The notes beneath the pieces are model-generated. The model worked only from the letters and a program-made list of their open reading frames with translations. It ran no database searches and was not told where the DNA came from. A stretch of 64,000 nucleotides of DNA from Streptomyces cyaneogriseus subsp. noncyanogenus (GTDB taxonomy: Bacteria; Actinomycetota; Actinomycetes; Streptomycetales; Streptomycetaceae), in the NCBI RefSeq assembly GCF_000931445.1, contig NZ_CP010849.1, positions 7,254,001-7,318,000 on the forward strand, written 5' to 3'. The stretch's first letter is position 1; each line of letters starts with the position of its first letter. This document shows, in pieces, positions 38,101 to 64,000 of the stretch. The position numbers were made by a program, and so were the translations under genes.

Positions 38101-39828
38101 CGCCCCGCCGCGCCCGCCCTCACCGCACCGGGCCTGGAACTGACCTTCGCGCAGGTCGAGGAGCGGGCCAACCGCCTGGCGCACCACCTGCTGGCCCGCG
38201 GCGCCGGACCCGGCACGCTCGTCGCGCTCGTCCTGCCCCGCTCGGCCGAGATGGTCCTCGCCCAGCTCGCGGTGGCCAAGACGGGCGCCGCCTTCCTGCC
38301 CGTCGACCCCGGCTATCCCGAGGAGCGGGTCGCGGCGATGCTGCGCGACGCGGCACCCGCCGTCACGCTCGGCGCCGAGGAGATCACTGTCCTGGCGGCC
38401 GCCGCGCCGGACGGCGCACCCGCGCACCGGCCCACCGACGCCGACCGGACCCGCCCCCTGGACCTCGACGACCCGGCCTACGTCATCTACACCTCCGGCT
38501 CCACCGGCACCCCCAAGGGCGTCGTCGTCACGCACCGCGGACTGGCCGCCTTCTCCGCCGCCGAGGCCGCGCACTACCGGGTCGAAGCCGGGGACCGGGT
38601 GCTGGCGTTCGCGACGCCCAGCTTCGACGCCTCCGTCCTGGAGCTGTGCATGTCGCTGCCGCACGGCGCCCGGCTGGTCGTACCGCCGCCCGGCCCGCTG
38701 CTCGGCGCGCAGCTCGCCGACGTGCTGCGCGAGCGGCGCATCACCCACACCCTGCTGCCGCCGGCCGCGCTCGCCACCCTGCCGCCGGACACCCCCGGCG
38801 CCCTGCCCGACCTGAAGACCCTGGTGGTGGGCGCCGACGCGTGCCGCGCCGAACTGGTCGCCCGGTGGGCCCCGCACCACCGGATGATCAACTCCTACGG
38901 CCCGACCGAGGCCACCGTCGTCGCCACCTGGTCCGATCCGCTGGAGCCCGACGGCACCGCCCCGCCCATCGGCCGCCGGCTGCCCGGGACGCGCGCCTAC
39001 GTCCTGGACGCCCGGCTGCGGCCGGTCGCCGACGGGGTGGCCGGCGAACTCTGGCTGGCCGGGGACGCCCTGGCCCGGGGATACCTGAACCGGCCCGGCC
39101 TGACCGCCGCCCGGTTCACCGCCGACCCGTTCGGCCCGCCCGGCAGCCGCATGTACCGCACCGGCGACCTGGTGCGCCGCGACGCCCGCGGCGAACTCCA
39201 CCACCTGGGCCGCACCGACCACCAGCTCAAACTGCGCGGCCACCGCATCGAGGCCGGAGAGGTCGAGGCCGCCCTGGTGCGCCATCCGGCCGTCCTGGAC
39301 GCCGTGGCCGGCATCCGGGAGGACGAACCGGGGCTGCCGCGCCTGGTCGCCCACGTGCTCGCCGCCCCCGGCACCGAACCGCCCGCCCCGGCCGACCTCA
39401 GGGCGCTGGCCGCCCGGACCCTGCCCGGCCCCATGGTGCCCTCGGCGATCGTGGTCATGGACCGCTTCCCGCTGACCGAGAACGGCAAGACCGACCGGGC
39501 CGCCCTGCCCGCCCCCGGACCCGAGCGGGAGCCGGCGGCGGACCGCGTCGCACCGCGCACCCCCACCGAGGAGGCCCTCGCGGCCATCTGGGAGGAGGCC
39601 CTGGACATGCCGGTCGGCGCCCAGGACGACTACTTCCTGCTGGGCGGCGACTCCCTGCGCGCCCTGCGGATCGCCTCCCGCGCCAACGACGCCTTCGGCG
39701 TCACGCTCACGCCCCGCGACGTCCTGGTCTCCCGCACCGTCGCGGCCCTGGCGGAGCTGGTGGAGGAGCAGGTGCTCAGCGAACTCGAGGCCGCCGCCCG
39801 TGGCGCCGGCGAATCCGACGAACGGTGA
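35152..39828 (+). CDS. NRPS T-E / C-A-T (3' part of the interrupted first NRPS gene)
   Basis: The apparent ATG at 35152 lies inside the linker; authentic coding starts at 35173 within the module 4 T domain. Then come E4 (LTPVQHWLL at 35344, HHLVVDAVSW at 35698, LEGHGREEL), DCL-type C5 (HHVLLDGWS at 37097), A5 (38065-39530, code DALLVGSVV, like A1 and A10) and T5 (LGGDSL at about 39640). It ends in a charged helix, LAELVEEQVLSELEAAARG, that looks like a C-terminal docking segment. Joined to 20999-35008 it gives one 6185-residue protein: five modules A-T/C-A-T-E/C-A-T-E/C-A-T-E/C-A-T. The TGA at 39826-39828 precedes the next NRPS gene by 14 bp. Confidence 0.92.
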   Translation: MLYEVITDSILGIQIGSAARRAGPHLTPRHLFTHQTVAELAAAAGRAPAAATTAEQGPVVGEVPLTPVQHWLLDTLTGDPAAFTQSVSFHVAADTDPGLLRAALAAVAEHHDALRMRYEPDGDGGRRQLGTAPGTAPHLEVRDTVPGEAAPAEPFDLRTGPLLRAALCRPGDGDRPVLLLTAHHLVVDAVSWRVILENLDTAYRALRAGDPVDLGPKTTSFRTWARRLAAHTAAGGFDAELPHWQALEDTPLPTDLSGANTVACEETVTVALDPEDTRRLLQDVPEVYRTRIDDVLLCALGRVLARWTGRDRVAVTLEGHGREELFAEADLARTVGWFTTMYPVALDVPREADTAAVLKSVKENLRAVPHGGLGYGALRYLHPTAGGRLPALPQITFNYLGRQDWNATPGGLLHAPHDGLAGGMDRDARRPHLIDVLGRVTDKRLEFTWSYSRELHHRDTIARLAAETARELRALVRHCAAPGAGGRTPSDFPLAGLDQAAVDRLVGTGREVTDVYPLTPTQAGMVVHALDEPGEGLYVEQITFVVDGVRDPRTLAAAWQHVVDRTPVLRTAVVLHGVPEPLQTVHRTARLPVTEHDWSGLPDPEREAELARLLAADRARGMTLDRPPLLRLALIRLGPDEVRVVWTFHHVLLDGWSVFHVLADVLACHAALARGEEPRLPERRPFADYAAWLAARDTAGAEEHWRRALGDLTAPTPLPYDTRPAPGAPARSGTWLSQRLGTEETARLREFARRHRLTLNTVVQGAWALLLSRWSGAGEVCFGTTVSGRPADLPGADTITGLFITTLPARIAVDGQARCASWLQEVQRARAEDRRFDHVPLNRLRALSGLPDGTALFDSLLVFENYPVGDATAGAHGVRVRELDAREATNYPLTVVVSPGDRLAVELGYDPRYFQEATARSLAAQLLHTLHGLAAAGETARLDDLDVLPPRERARLLAGPARPALDPAPMLTLPALIEAAVDRRPAAPALTAPGLELTFAQVEERANRLAHHLLARGAGPGTLVALVLPRSAEMVLAQLAVAKTGAAFLPVDPGYPEERVAAMLRDAAPAVTLGAEEITVLAAAAPDGAPAHRPTDADRTRPLDLDDPAYVIYTSGSTGTPKGVVVTHRGLAAFSAAEAAHYRVEAGDRVLAFATPSFDASVLELCMSLPHGARLVVPPPGPLLGAQLADVLRERRITHTLLPPAALATLPPDTPGALPDLKTLVVGADACRAELVARWAPHHRMINSYGPTEATVVATWSDPLEPDGTAPPIGRRLPGTRAYVLDARLRPVADGVAGELWLAGDALARGYLNRPGLTAARFTADPFGPPGSRMYRTGDLVRRDARGELHHLGRTDHQLKLRGHRIEAGEVEAALVRHPAVLDAVAGIREDEPGLPRLVAHVLAAPGTEPPAPADLRALAARTLPGPMVPSAIVVMDRFPLTENGKTDRAALPAPGPEREPAADRVAPRTPTEEALAAIWEEALDMPVGAQDDYFLLGGDSLRALRIASRANDAFGVTLTPRDVLVSRTVAALAELVEEQVLSELEAAARGAGESDER

Positions 39829-39842
39829 AGGACCCGACGACC

Positions 39843-59864
<20,022 letters not shown>

Positions 59865-59962
59865 GAATGGGCGGACCCCGGGCCCGCTGCCCGCCACCGG
59901 GCCGTCACGACCCGCCTGCAACCCGAAGAAGACGACCACCGCTGAAGACAGGAGTCCGCACG

Positions 59963-60166
59963 ATGGACGAGAACACCCGCTACCAGGTGCTGCGCAACGA
60001 CGAGGACCAGTACTCCCTCTGGCCGGTCGACGTCGACGTGCCCGCCGGCTGGCAGCCCGTCGGCAAGGAGGGCACCGAGGCCGAGTGCACGGCCTACGTC
60101 GACGAGGTGTGGACCGACATGCGCCCGCGCAGCCTGCGGGAACGGATGGAGAACGCCGGGGCCTGA
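59963..60166 (+). CDS. MbtH-like protein
   Basis: The 67-residue protein has the full MbtH signature: NDEDQYSLWP, then PAGW, and ECTAYVDEVWTDMRP. MbtH-like proteins bind A domains and are needed for folding or activity of many actinomycete NRPSs. The ATG at 59963 has AGGAG eight bases upstream. It lies 98 bp after the second NRPS and just before a strong hairpin, so it is probably the last gene of the NRPS transcript. It likely serves the ten + strand A domains and perhaps the converging NRPS. Confidence 0.96.
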   Translation: MDENTRYQVLRNDEDQYSLWPVDVDVPAGWQPVGKEGTEAECTAYVDEVWTDMRPRSLRERMENAGA

Positions 60167-60183
60167 CCCGGCCCCCTCGAAGG

Positions 60184-60222
60184 GGGACGCGGCGGTACGG
60201 CACCCCCGTACCGCCGCGTCCC
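60184..60222 (+). terminator. Strong hairpin terminator after the MbtH gene
   Basis: A perfect 17-bp stem (60184-60200 with 60206-60222) closes a 5-base loop (CACCC), 17 bases after the mbtH stop. It has no T-tract, as usual in Streptomyces. It marks the likely end of the P450-to-MbtH transcript and separates it from the GNAT gene. Confidence 0.75.
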
Positions 60223-60260
60223 GGCGCCGTAGTGGCCACCCCTGTGGACCGGGAGGTTCC

Positions 60261-60773
60261 GTGACACCCGCCCTGCGTACCGAACGGCTTGAGTTCCTGC
60301 CCTACCGGCCCGAGCACGAGGACGTCTTCGTCGCCCTGCTGCGCGACGAGGAGGTCTGCCGCTGGATGGGCCAGGAACGGGTCTCGGAGGAAGAGATCCG
60401 CACCCTGTTCCGCGCCATTCTCACCGACGTCTACCCCAAGCGGCTGTTCGACGTGTGGGGCCTGTGGCACGAGGGCGTCTACGTCGGCCACGCCGAGGTG
60501 AAGAAGACCGGCAACGTCGACGGCCACGAACTGGTCACCGCCCTGTCCCCCGGATACTGGGGCAAGGGCCTGGGCACGGAGGTGGTCCGCGGCCTGCTCC
60601 GCCACGCCGCCGACGACCTGGGGCTGCGGGAGGCGTACGGCATGGTGGGCGCCGACAACACCGCCAGCCTCGCCATGTGCCGCCGCCTGGGCTTCCGTCC
60701 GGTACGGGACGTGGTGGGAGACGACGGCACGGTGACCCGGATGCTGGTGGTACCCACCACCGGCACCGTGTGA
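60261..60773 (+). CDS. GNAT-family N-acetyltransferase (RimJ/RimL type)
   Basis: The 170-residue protein starts like RimJ/RimL acetyltransferases (LRTERLEFLPYRPEHEDVFVALLRDEEVCRWMG). It has the acetyl-CoA pyrophosphate loop in LSPGYWGKGLGTEVVRGLL and the following NTASLAMCRRLGFRPV segment. The GTG at 60261 has GGGAGG at 60251-60256. It follows the 17-bp hairpin, so it may be transcribed separately from the NRPS genes, and it converges on the right-hand NRPS. It could acetylate the basic residues of the peptide (tailoring or self-protection) or be an unrelated housekeeping gene; the sequence does not decide. Confidence 0.85.
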   Translation: MTPALRTERLEFLPYRPEHEDVFVALLRDEEVCRWMGQERVSEEEIRTLFRAILTDVYPKRLFDVWGLWHEGVYVGHAEVKKTGNVDGHELVTALSPGYWGKGLGTEVVRGLLRHAADDLGLREAYGMVGADNTASLAMCRRLGFRPVRDVVGDDGTVTRMLVVPTTGTV

Positions 60774-60785
60774 CATCCCGGACGT

Positions 60786-60831
60786 GGCAGGGGGCCCGCG
60801 GAGCCCCTGGCGGGTCCGCCGTCCCCCTGCC
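60786..60831. terminator. Hairpin between the converging GNAT and NRPS genes
   Basis: GGCAGGGGG (60786-60794) pairs with CCCCCTGCC (60823-60831); an inner CCCGC/GCGGG pairing strengthens it. It lies in the 72-bp gap between convergent stop codons and can act in both directions. Confidence 0.6.
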
Positions 60832-60845
60832 GCGCCGCGGACCCG

Positions 60846-63800
60846 TCACCCGCTGCCGAAGCCCTTCACCTCGATCTCACCGATCCGCAGATCCGGGTCG
60901 GCGGTCAGTGCGTCCAGTACCCGCACGAGAGCGTCGGCCAGTGCCCGCGCGGTGCCGAGGTCGAACAGGTCCGTGTTGTACTCGACGAACCCGTCCAGCC
61001 CCTGCGGCTCGCCCCGCTGGTCACGCCGCTCGGTGAAACCGACGGACAGGTCGAAGTGGGAGACGCCCACCTGGACGGGTTCCGTGCGGGTCCGCACACC
61101 GGCGAGGGTGAAGTCCCGCTCCGGTGCGTTGTCCAGGGTCAGCATGGTCTGGAACAGCGGGTGCCGGGCCGGTGAGCGGGTGGGGTTGAGGGCCTCGACG
61201 AGCTGCTCGAAGGGGAGGTCCTGGTGGGACCAGGCGGCGAGGTCGGTCTCGCGTACCCGCTGGAGCAGTTCCCGGAAGGTGGGATCGCCCGAGGTGTCGG
61301 TGCGCAGGACGAGGGTGTTGACGAAGAAGCCCACGAGGTTGTCGAGGGCTTCGTCGGTGCGTCCGGCGACCGGGCTGCCGATCGGGATGTCGGTGCCCGC
61401 GCCCAGCCGGGTCAGCAGGGCCGCCAGACCGGCCTGCAGCACCATGAAGGCGCTGGTGCCCGTCTCCCGTGCCAGCTCCCGCAGCCGCCGGTGCGGCTCC
61501 GGCGGCAACTGCGCCGGGACCGTGCCACCCTGGTACGTGGCCCGCCGCGGCCGGGGCCGGTCGAACGGCAGCGCGATCTCCTCCGGTATGCCGTCCAGGC
61601 GTTCCTTCCAGTAGGCGAGTTGCCGGGCGTAGCGGCTGTCGGGGTCGTCGGGGTGGCCGAGGACCTCGCGCTGCCACAGGGTGTAGTCGGCGTACTGGAC
61701 CGGCAGGGGTTCCCACTCCGGCGCCCGGCCCTGGCGGCGGGCCTCGTACGCCGCCGCCAGATCGCGCGAGAGCGGCGCCATGGACCACCCGTCGCCCGCG
61801 ATGTGGTGCAGCAGCAGCAACAGCACATGCTCGTCCGGCCCCACCACGAACAGCGTGGCACGCAACGGCAGCTCGGCGGCCAGGTCGAAGGCGTGGCCGG
61901 CGGCGTCCCGCAGCATCCCGTCGATCTCCGCCGGATCGCCGTCCACCACGGACAGCAGGTCCCCGTGGGCGTCGGGCTCCAGGACGACCTGCTGCGCGGC
62001 GCGCGCCCTGCGGGGGAAGACGGTGCGCAGGCTCTCGTGCCGGGCCACCAGATCGCCCAGCGCCGCCCGCAGCGCGGCCACGTCCAGCTCCCCCGAGAGC
62101 CGCAGCGCGAGCGGAATGTTGTACGTCGCGCTCGGCCCCTCCAGCCGGTGCAGGAACCACAGCCGCCGCTGCGCGAACGACAACGGCACCACCTCCGGCC
62201 GCGCCGCCCGCACCAGCGCGGGCCGCGCACCCGCCTGAGCGGTACGCAGCCACTCGGCCAGCCCCGCCACCGTCGGCGTCTCGAACAGCACCGCGATCGG
62301 CAGCTCCACGCCCAGCACCGTACGCACCCGGCTGATCAGGCGGGTGGCCAGCAGCGAGTGGCCGCCCAGCGCGAAGAAGCCGTCGTCGACGCCGACCCGG
62401 GGCACGTCCAGGACCTCGGCGAACAGCGTGCAGAGCATCTCCTCCTGCGGTGAGCGCGGTGCGCGTCCGCCGCCGCCCGCGCCGAAGCGGGGCGCGGGCA
62501 GGGCCTTGCGGTCCACCTTGCCGTTGGACGTCAGCGGGATCGCGTCGAGCGCGACGATCGCCGCGGGCACCATGTACTCGGGCAGCCCCTCCCGCAGACG
62601 GCGGCGCACGTCGGCCGGATCGATCGACCCGCCGGCCACCGGCACCGCGTAGGCCACGAGCCGGGTCTGCCCCGACTCCCTCTCGTGCGGCACCACGACC
62701 GCCTGCGCGACCGAGGGGTGGCCGGCCAGAGCGGTCTCGATCTCGGCCGGCTCGATCCGGAAGCCGCGCAGCTTCACCTGGGCGTCGGCACGCCCCATGA
62801 AATCCAGCCGGCCGTCCGCCCGCCGGCGCGCCAGGTCGCCGGAGCGGTACATCCGCGACCCGGGGGGCCCGAAGGGGTCGGCCACGAACCGCTCGGCGGT
62901 CTGCCCGGGACGGTTCACGTATCCACGGGCCAGTCCCGCTCCCGCGATGTACAGCTCGCCCACCGACCCGGGCGGCACCGGGCGAAGGGTGCCGTCCAGC
63001 ACGTAGGCACGGGTGTTCTCGATCGGCCGCCCGATCGGCACGGGGCCCGCCGCGTCGTAGGGCGCGCGCATCTCGTGGCGTGTGGCGAACGTCGTCGTCT
63101 CGGTCGGGCCGTAGAGGTTGAACAGAGTGGTGCCGGGACAGGCGTCCAGCATCTTCCGCACGGTGGCCGGGGAGGCGGCCTCCCCGCCGGTCCACACCTC
63201 CCGCAGACTGCTCAGCGACTCCGGGGACTCCTCCACCAGGAGGTTGAAGAGCGCGGTGGTCACGAAGAGCGTGGTGAGCCCATGGCGGTCGACGGCCCGC
63301 CGGTAGTCCTCCGTGGTGAGCTCACCGGGCGGTGCCATGACGATGCGGCCACCGCCGAGCAGCGGCAGCCACAGCTCGAAGGTCGACGCGTCGAACGCGT
63401 ACGACGAATGCACCAGGACCGTGCGTCCGGTCTCCCCCCAGCGGTGACCGGCGGCCAGGTTCAGCACGTTCCGGTGGGTGATGCCGATGCCCTTGGGCGT
63501 GCCCGTCGACCCGGAGGTGAACATGATGTACGCGAGACTGTCCGGACCGGCCGGTACGTCCAGGTCGGTTGGGTCCGCCTGGCCGAGCGCCTCCTCGCAG
63601 TCGTCCACGAATATCACCGGCAGGGCGGCCAGTTCCTCGGGAATCGCGGCGTCGCGGCTGGTCAGCAGGGTGCCGGCCGCGGTCTGCGCGATGATCGACC
63701 GCATGCGCGCGGCCGGGTTCCTCCGGTCCAGCGGGACGTACACCCCGCCGGCCTTCAGCACCGCCAGGACGGACACCACCAGGTCGGCGGAACGCTCGAG

Positions 63801-64000
63801 GAGCAGCGCCACCCTGCCTTCGGGCCCCACACCGCGTGCCACCAGCAGCCGGGCCAGCCGATTGGCCCGCGCGTTGAGCTGCGCGTAGGTCAGGGACGTC
63901 TCGCCGTACACCAGGGCGGGGGCGTCGGGGGTCTGGGCCACCTCGGCCTGGAACGCCTCCGCGAGGGTGCCGCGCGGGATGTCGCGCGTGGTGCCGTTCA
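60846..64000 (-). CDS. NRPS, C-terminal A-T-C part (gene runs off the right edge)
   Basis: The open frame extends past base 64000. The first visible residues (NGTTRDIPRGTLAEAFQAE) are a typical C-to-A linker, so a C domain probably precedes. The order is A (FTSGSTGTPKG; code DAFFWGLTF, valine/isoleucine-like), T (LGGHSL, about 62350), and a complete C domain (PLSFAQRRLWFLHR; HHIAGDGWS; NLVGFFVNTLVLR; NTDLFDL) that ends the protein (GEIEVKGFGSG, stop 60846-60848). The terminal C domain has no A domain after it, so it must pass its peptide to another protein starting with an A domain. The only such protein visible is the NRPS at 20999. No E or TE domain is present. Its T motif (LGGHS rather than LGGDS) and opposite strand suggest an origin separate from the other two NRPSs. 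Confidence 0.93.
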   Translation of the reverse strand, partial: NGTTRDIPRGTLAEAFQAEVAQTPDAPALVYGETSLTYAQLNARANRLARLLVARGVGPEGRVALLLERSADLVVSVLAVLKAGGVYVPLDRRNPAARMRSIIAQTAAGTLLTSRDAAIPEELAALPVIFVDDCEEALGQADPTDLDVPAGPDSLAYIMFTSGSTGTPKGIGITHRNVLNLAAGHRWGETGRTVLVHSSYAFDASTFELWLPLLGGGRIVMAPPGELTTEDYRRAVDRHGLTTLFVTTALFNLLVEESPESLSSLREVWTGGEAASPATVRKMLDACPGTTLFNLYGPTETTTFATRHEMRAPYDAAGPVPIGRPIENTRAYVLDGTLRPVPPGSVGELYIAGAGLARGYVNRPGQTAERFVADPFGPPGSRMYRSGDLARRRADGRLDFMGRADAQVKLRGFRIEPAEIETALAGHPSVAQAVVVPHERESGQTRLVAYAVPVAGGSIDPADVRRRLREGLPEYMVPAAIVALDAIPLTSNGKVDRKALPAPRFGAGGGGRAPRSPQEEMLCTLFAEVLDVPRVGVDDGFFALGGHSLLATRLISRVRTVLGVELPIAVLFETPTVAGLAEWLRTAQAGARPALVRAARPEVVPLSFAQRRLWFLHRLEGPSATYNIPLALRLSGELDVAALRAALGDLVARHESLRTVFPRRARAAQQVVLEPDAHGDLLSVVDGDPAEIDGMLRDAAGHAFDLAAELPLRATLFVVGPDEHVLLLLLHHIAGDGWSMAPLSRDLAAAYEARRQGRAPEWEPLPVQYADYTLWQREVLGHPDDPDSRYARQLAYWKERLDGIPEEIALPFDRPRPRRATYQGGTVPAQLPPEPHRRLRELARETGTSAFMVLQAGLAALLTRLGAGTDIPIGSPVAGRTDEALDNLVGFFVNTLVLRTDTSGDPTFRELLQRVRETDLAAWSHQDLPFEQLVEALNPTRSPARHPLFQTMLTLDNAPERDFTLAGVRTRTEPVQVGVSHFDLSVGFTERRDQRGEPQGLDGFVEYNTDLFDLGTARALADALVRVLDALTADPDLRIGEIEVKGFGSG

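Noticed and set aside
35148..39842. Extension of the second NRPS upstream in its own frame to the linker
   Set aside because: The translation is Arg/Pro-rich noise overlapping the real module 4-5 coding frame. The NRPS2 N-terminus with a ribosome binding site is at 39843.

Overview
The window is high-G+C actinobacterial chromosome, almost certainly Streptomyces. The evidence is the extreme third-position GC bias, Shine-Dalgarno sites of the GGAGG type, GTG starts, likely leaderless regulator genes, and the near absence of TTA codons. No rRNA, tRNA, CRISPR array or insertion sequence was seen.

Left part (1-17.2 kb): single genes and small operons of general physiology. In order: the 5' part of a CapA-family gene (- strand, runs off the left edge); a RidA-type deaminase; a TetR regulator; the RNA ligase RtcB facing its activator archease; a small alpha/beta hydrolase preceded by six copies of a 20-bp repeat; a pyruvyl-transferase-family gene with an FAD oxidoreductase (- strand pair); a phosphoribosyltransferase; a class III CoA-transferase with a textbook promoter; a tiny zinc-ribbon protein; a LysR regulator; an FMN reductase divergent from a TetR gene with two matching palindromic operators; a LacI regulator; a thioredoxin divergent from a disulfide oxidoreductase; a peptide deformylase; and a TPR protein. 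An 850-bp stretch without a convincing gene (17.2-18.05 kb) separates this from the cluster.

Right part (18-64 kb): a nonribosomal peptide biosynthetic cluster. On the + strand are a cytochrome P450, a stand-alone penicillin-binding-protein-type (SurE-like) cyclase, two giant NRPS genes and an MbtH-like gene. A strong hairpin and a GNAT acetyltransferase follow. A third NRPS gene on the - strand runs off the right edge. The two + strand synthetases hold ten modules: A-T / C-A-T-E / C-A-T-E / C-A-T-E / C-A-T, then C-A-T-E / C-A-T / C-A-T-E / C-A-T / C-A-T-E. Neither has a thioesterase domain. The assembly line starts with an L-residue module and ends on an epimerization domain, the configuration SurE-type cyclases use (L N-terminus, D C-terminus). 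The simplest reading is a head-to-tail cyclic decapeptide: X1, D-X2, D-Val, D-X4, X5, D-basic, Thr, D-basic, Val, D-X10. X1, X5 and X10 share one specificity code, and X2 and X4 share another. The competing reading is a longer chain, because the right-hand NRPS ends in a C domain that could feed the C-less first module.

Caution on assembly: at 35009-35172 the first NRPS gene is broken by three tandem copies of a loxP-containing sequence whose flanks match the 454 Titanium paired-end library linker, followed by a duplicated stretch of gene. Removing 272 bp restores one continuous reading frame (20999-39828, about 6185 residues). The break is best treated as an assembly artefact, so the fragments at 20999-35026 and 35152-39828 are one gene.
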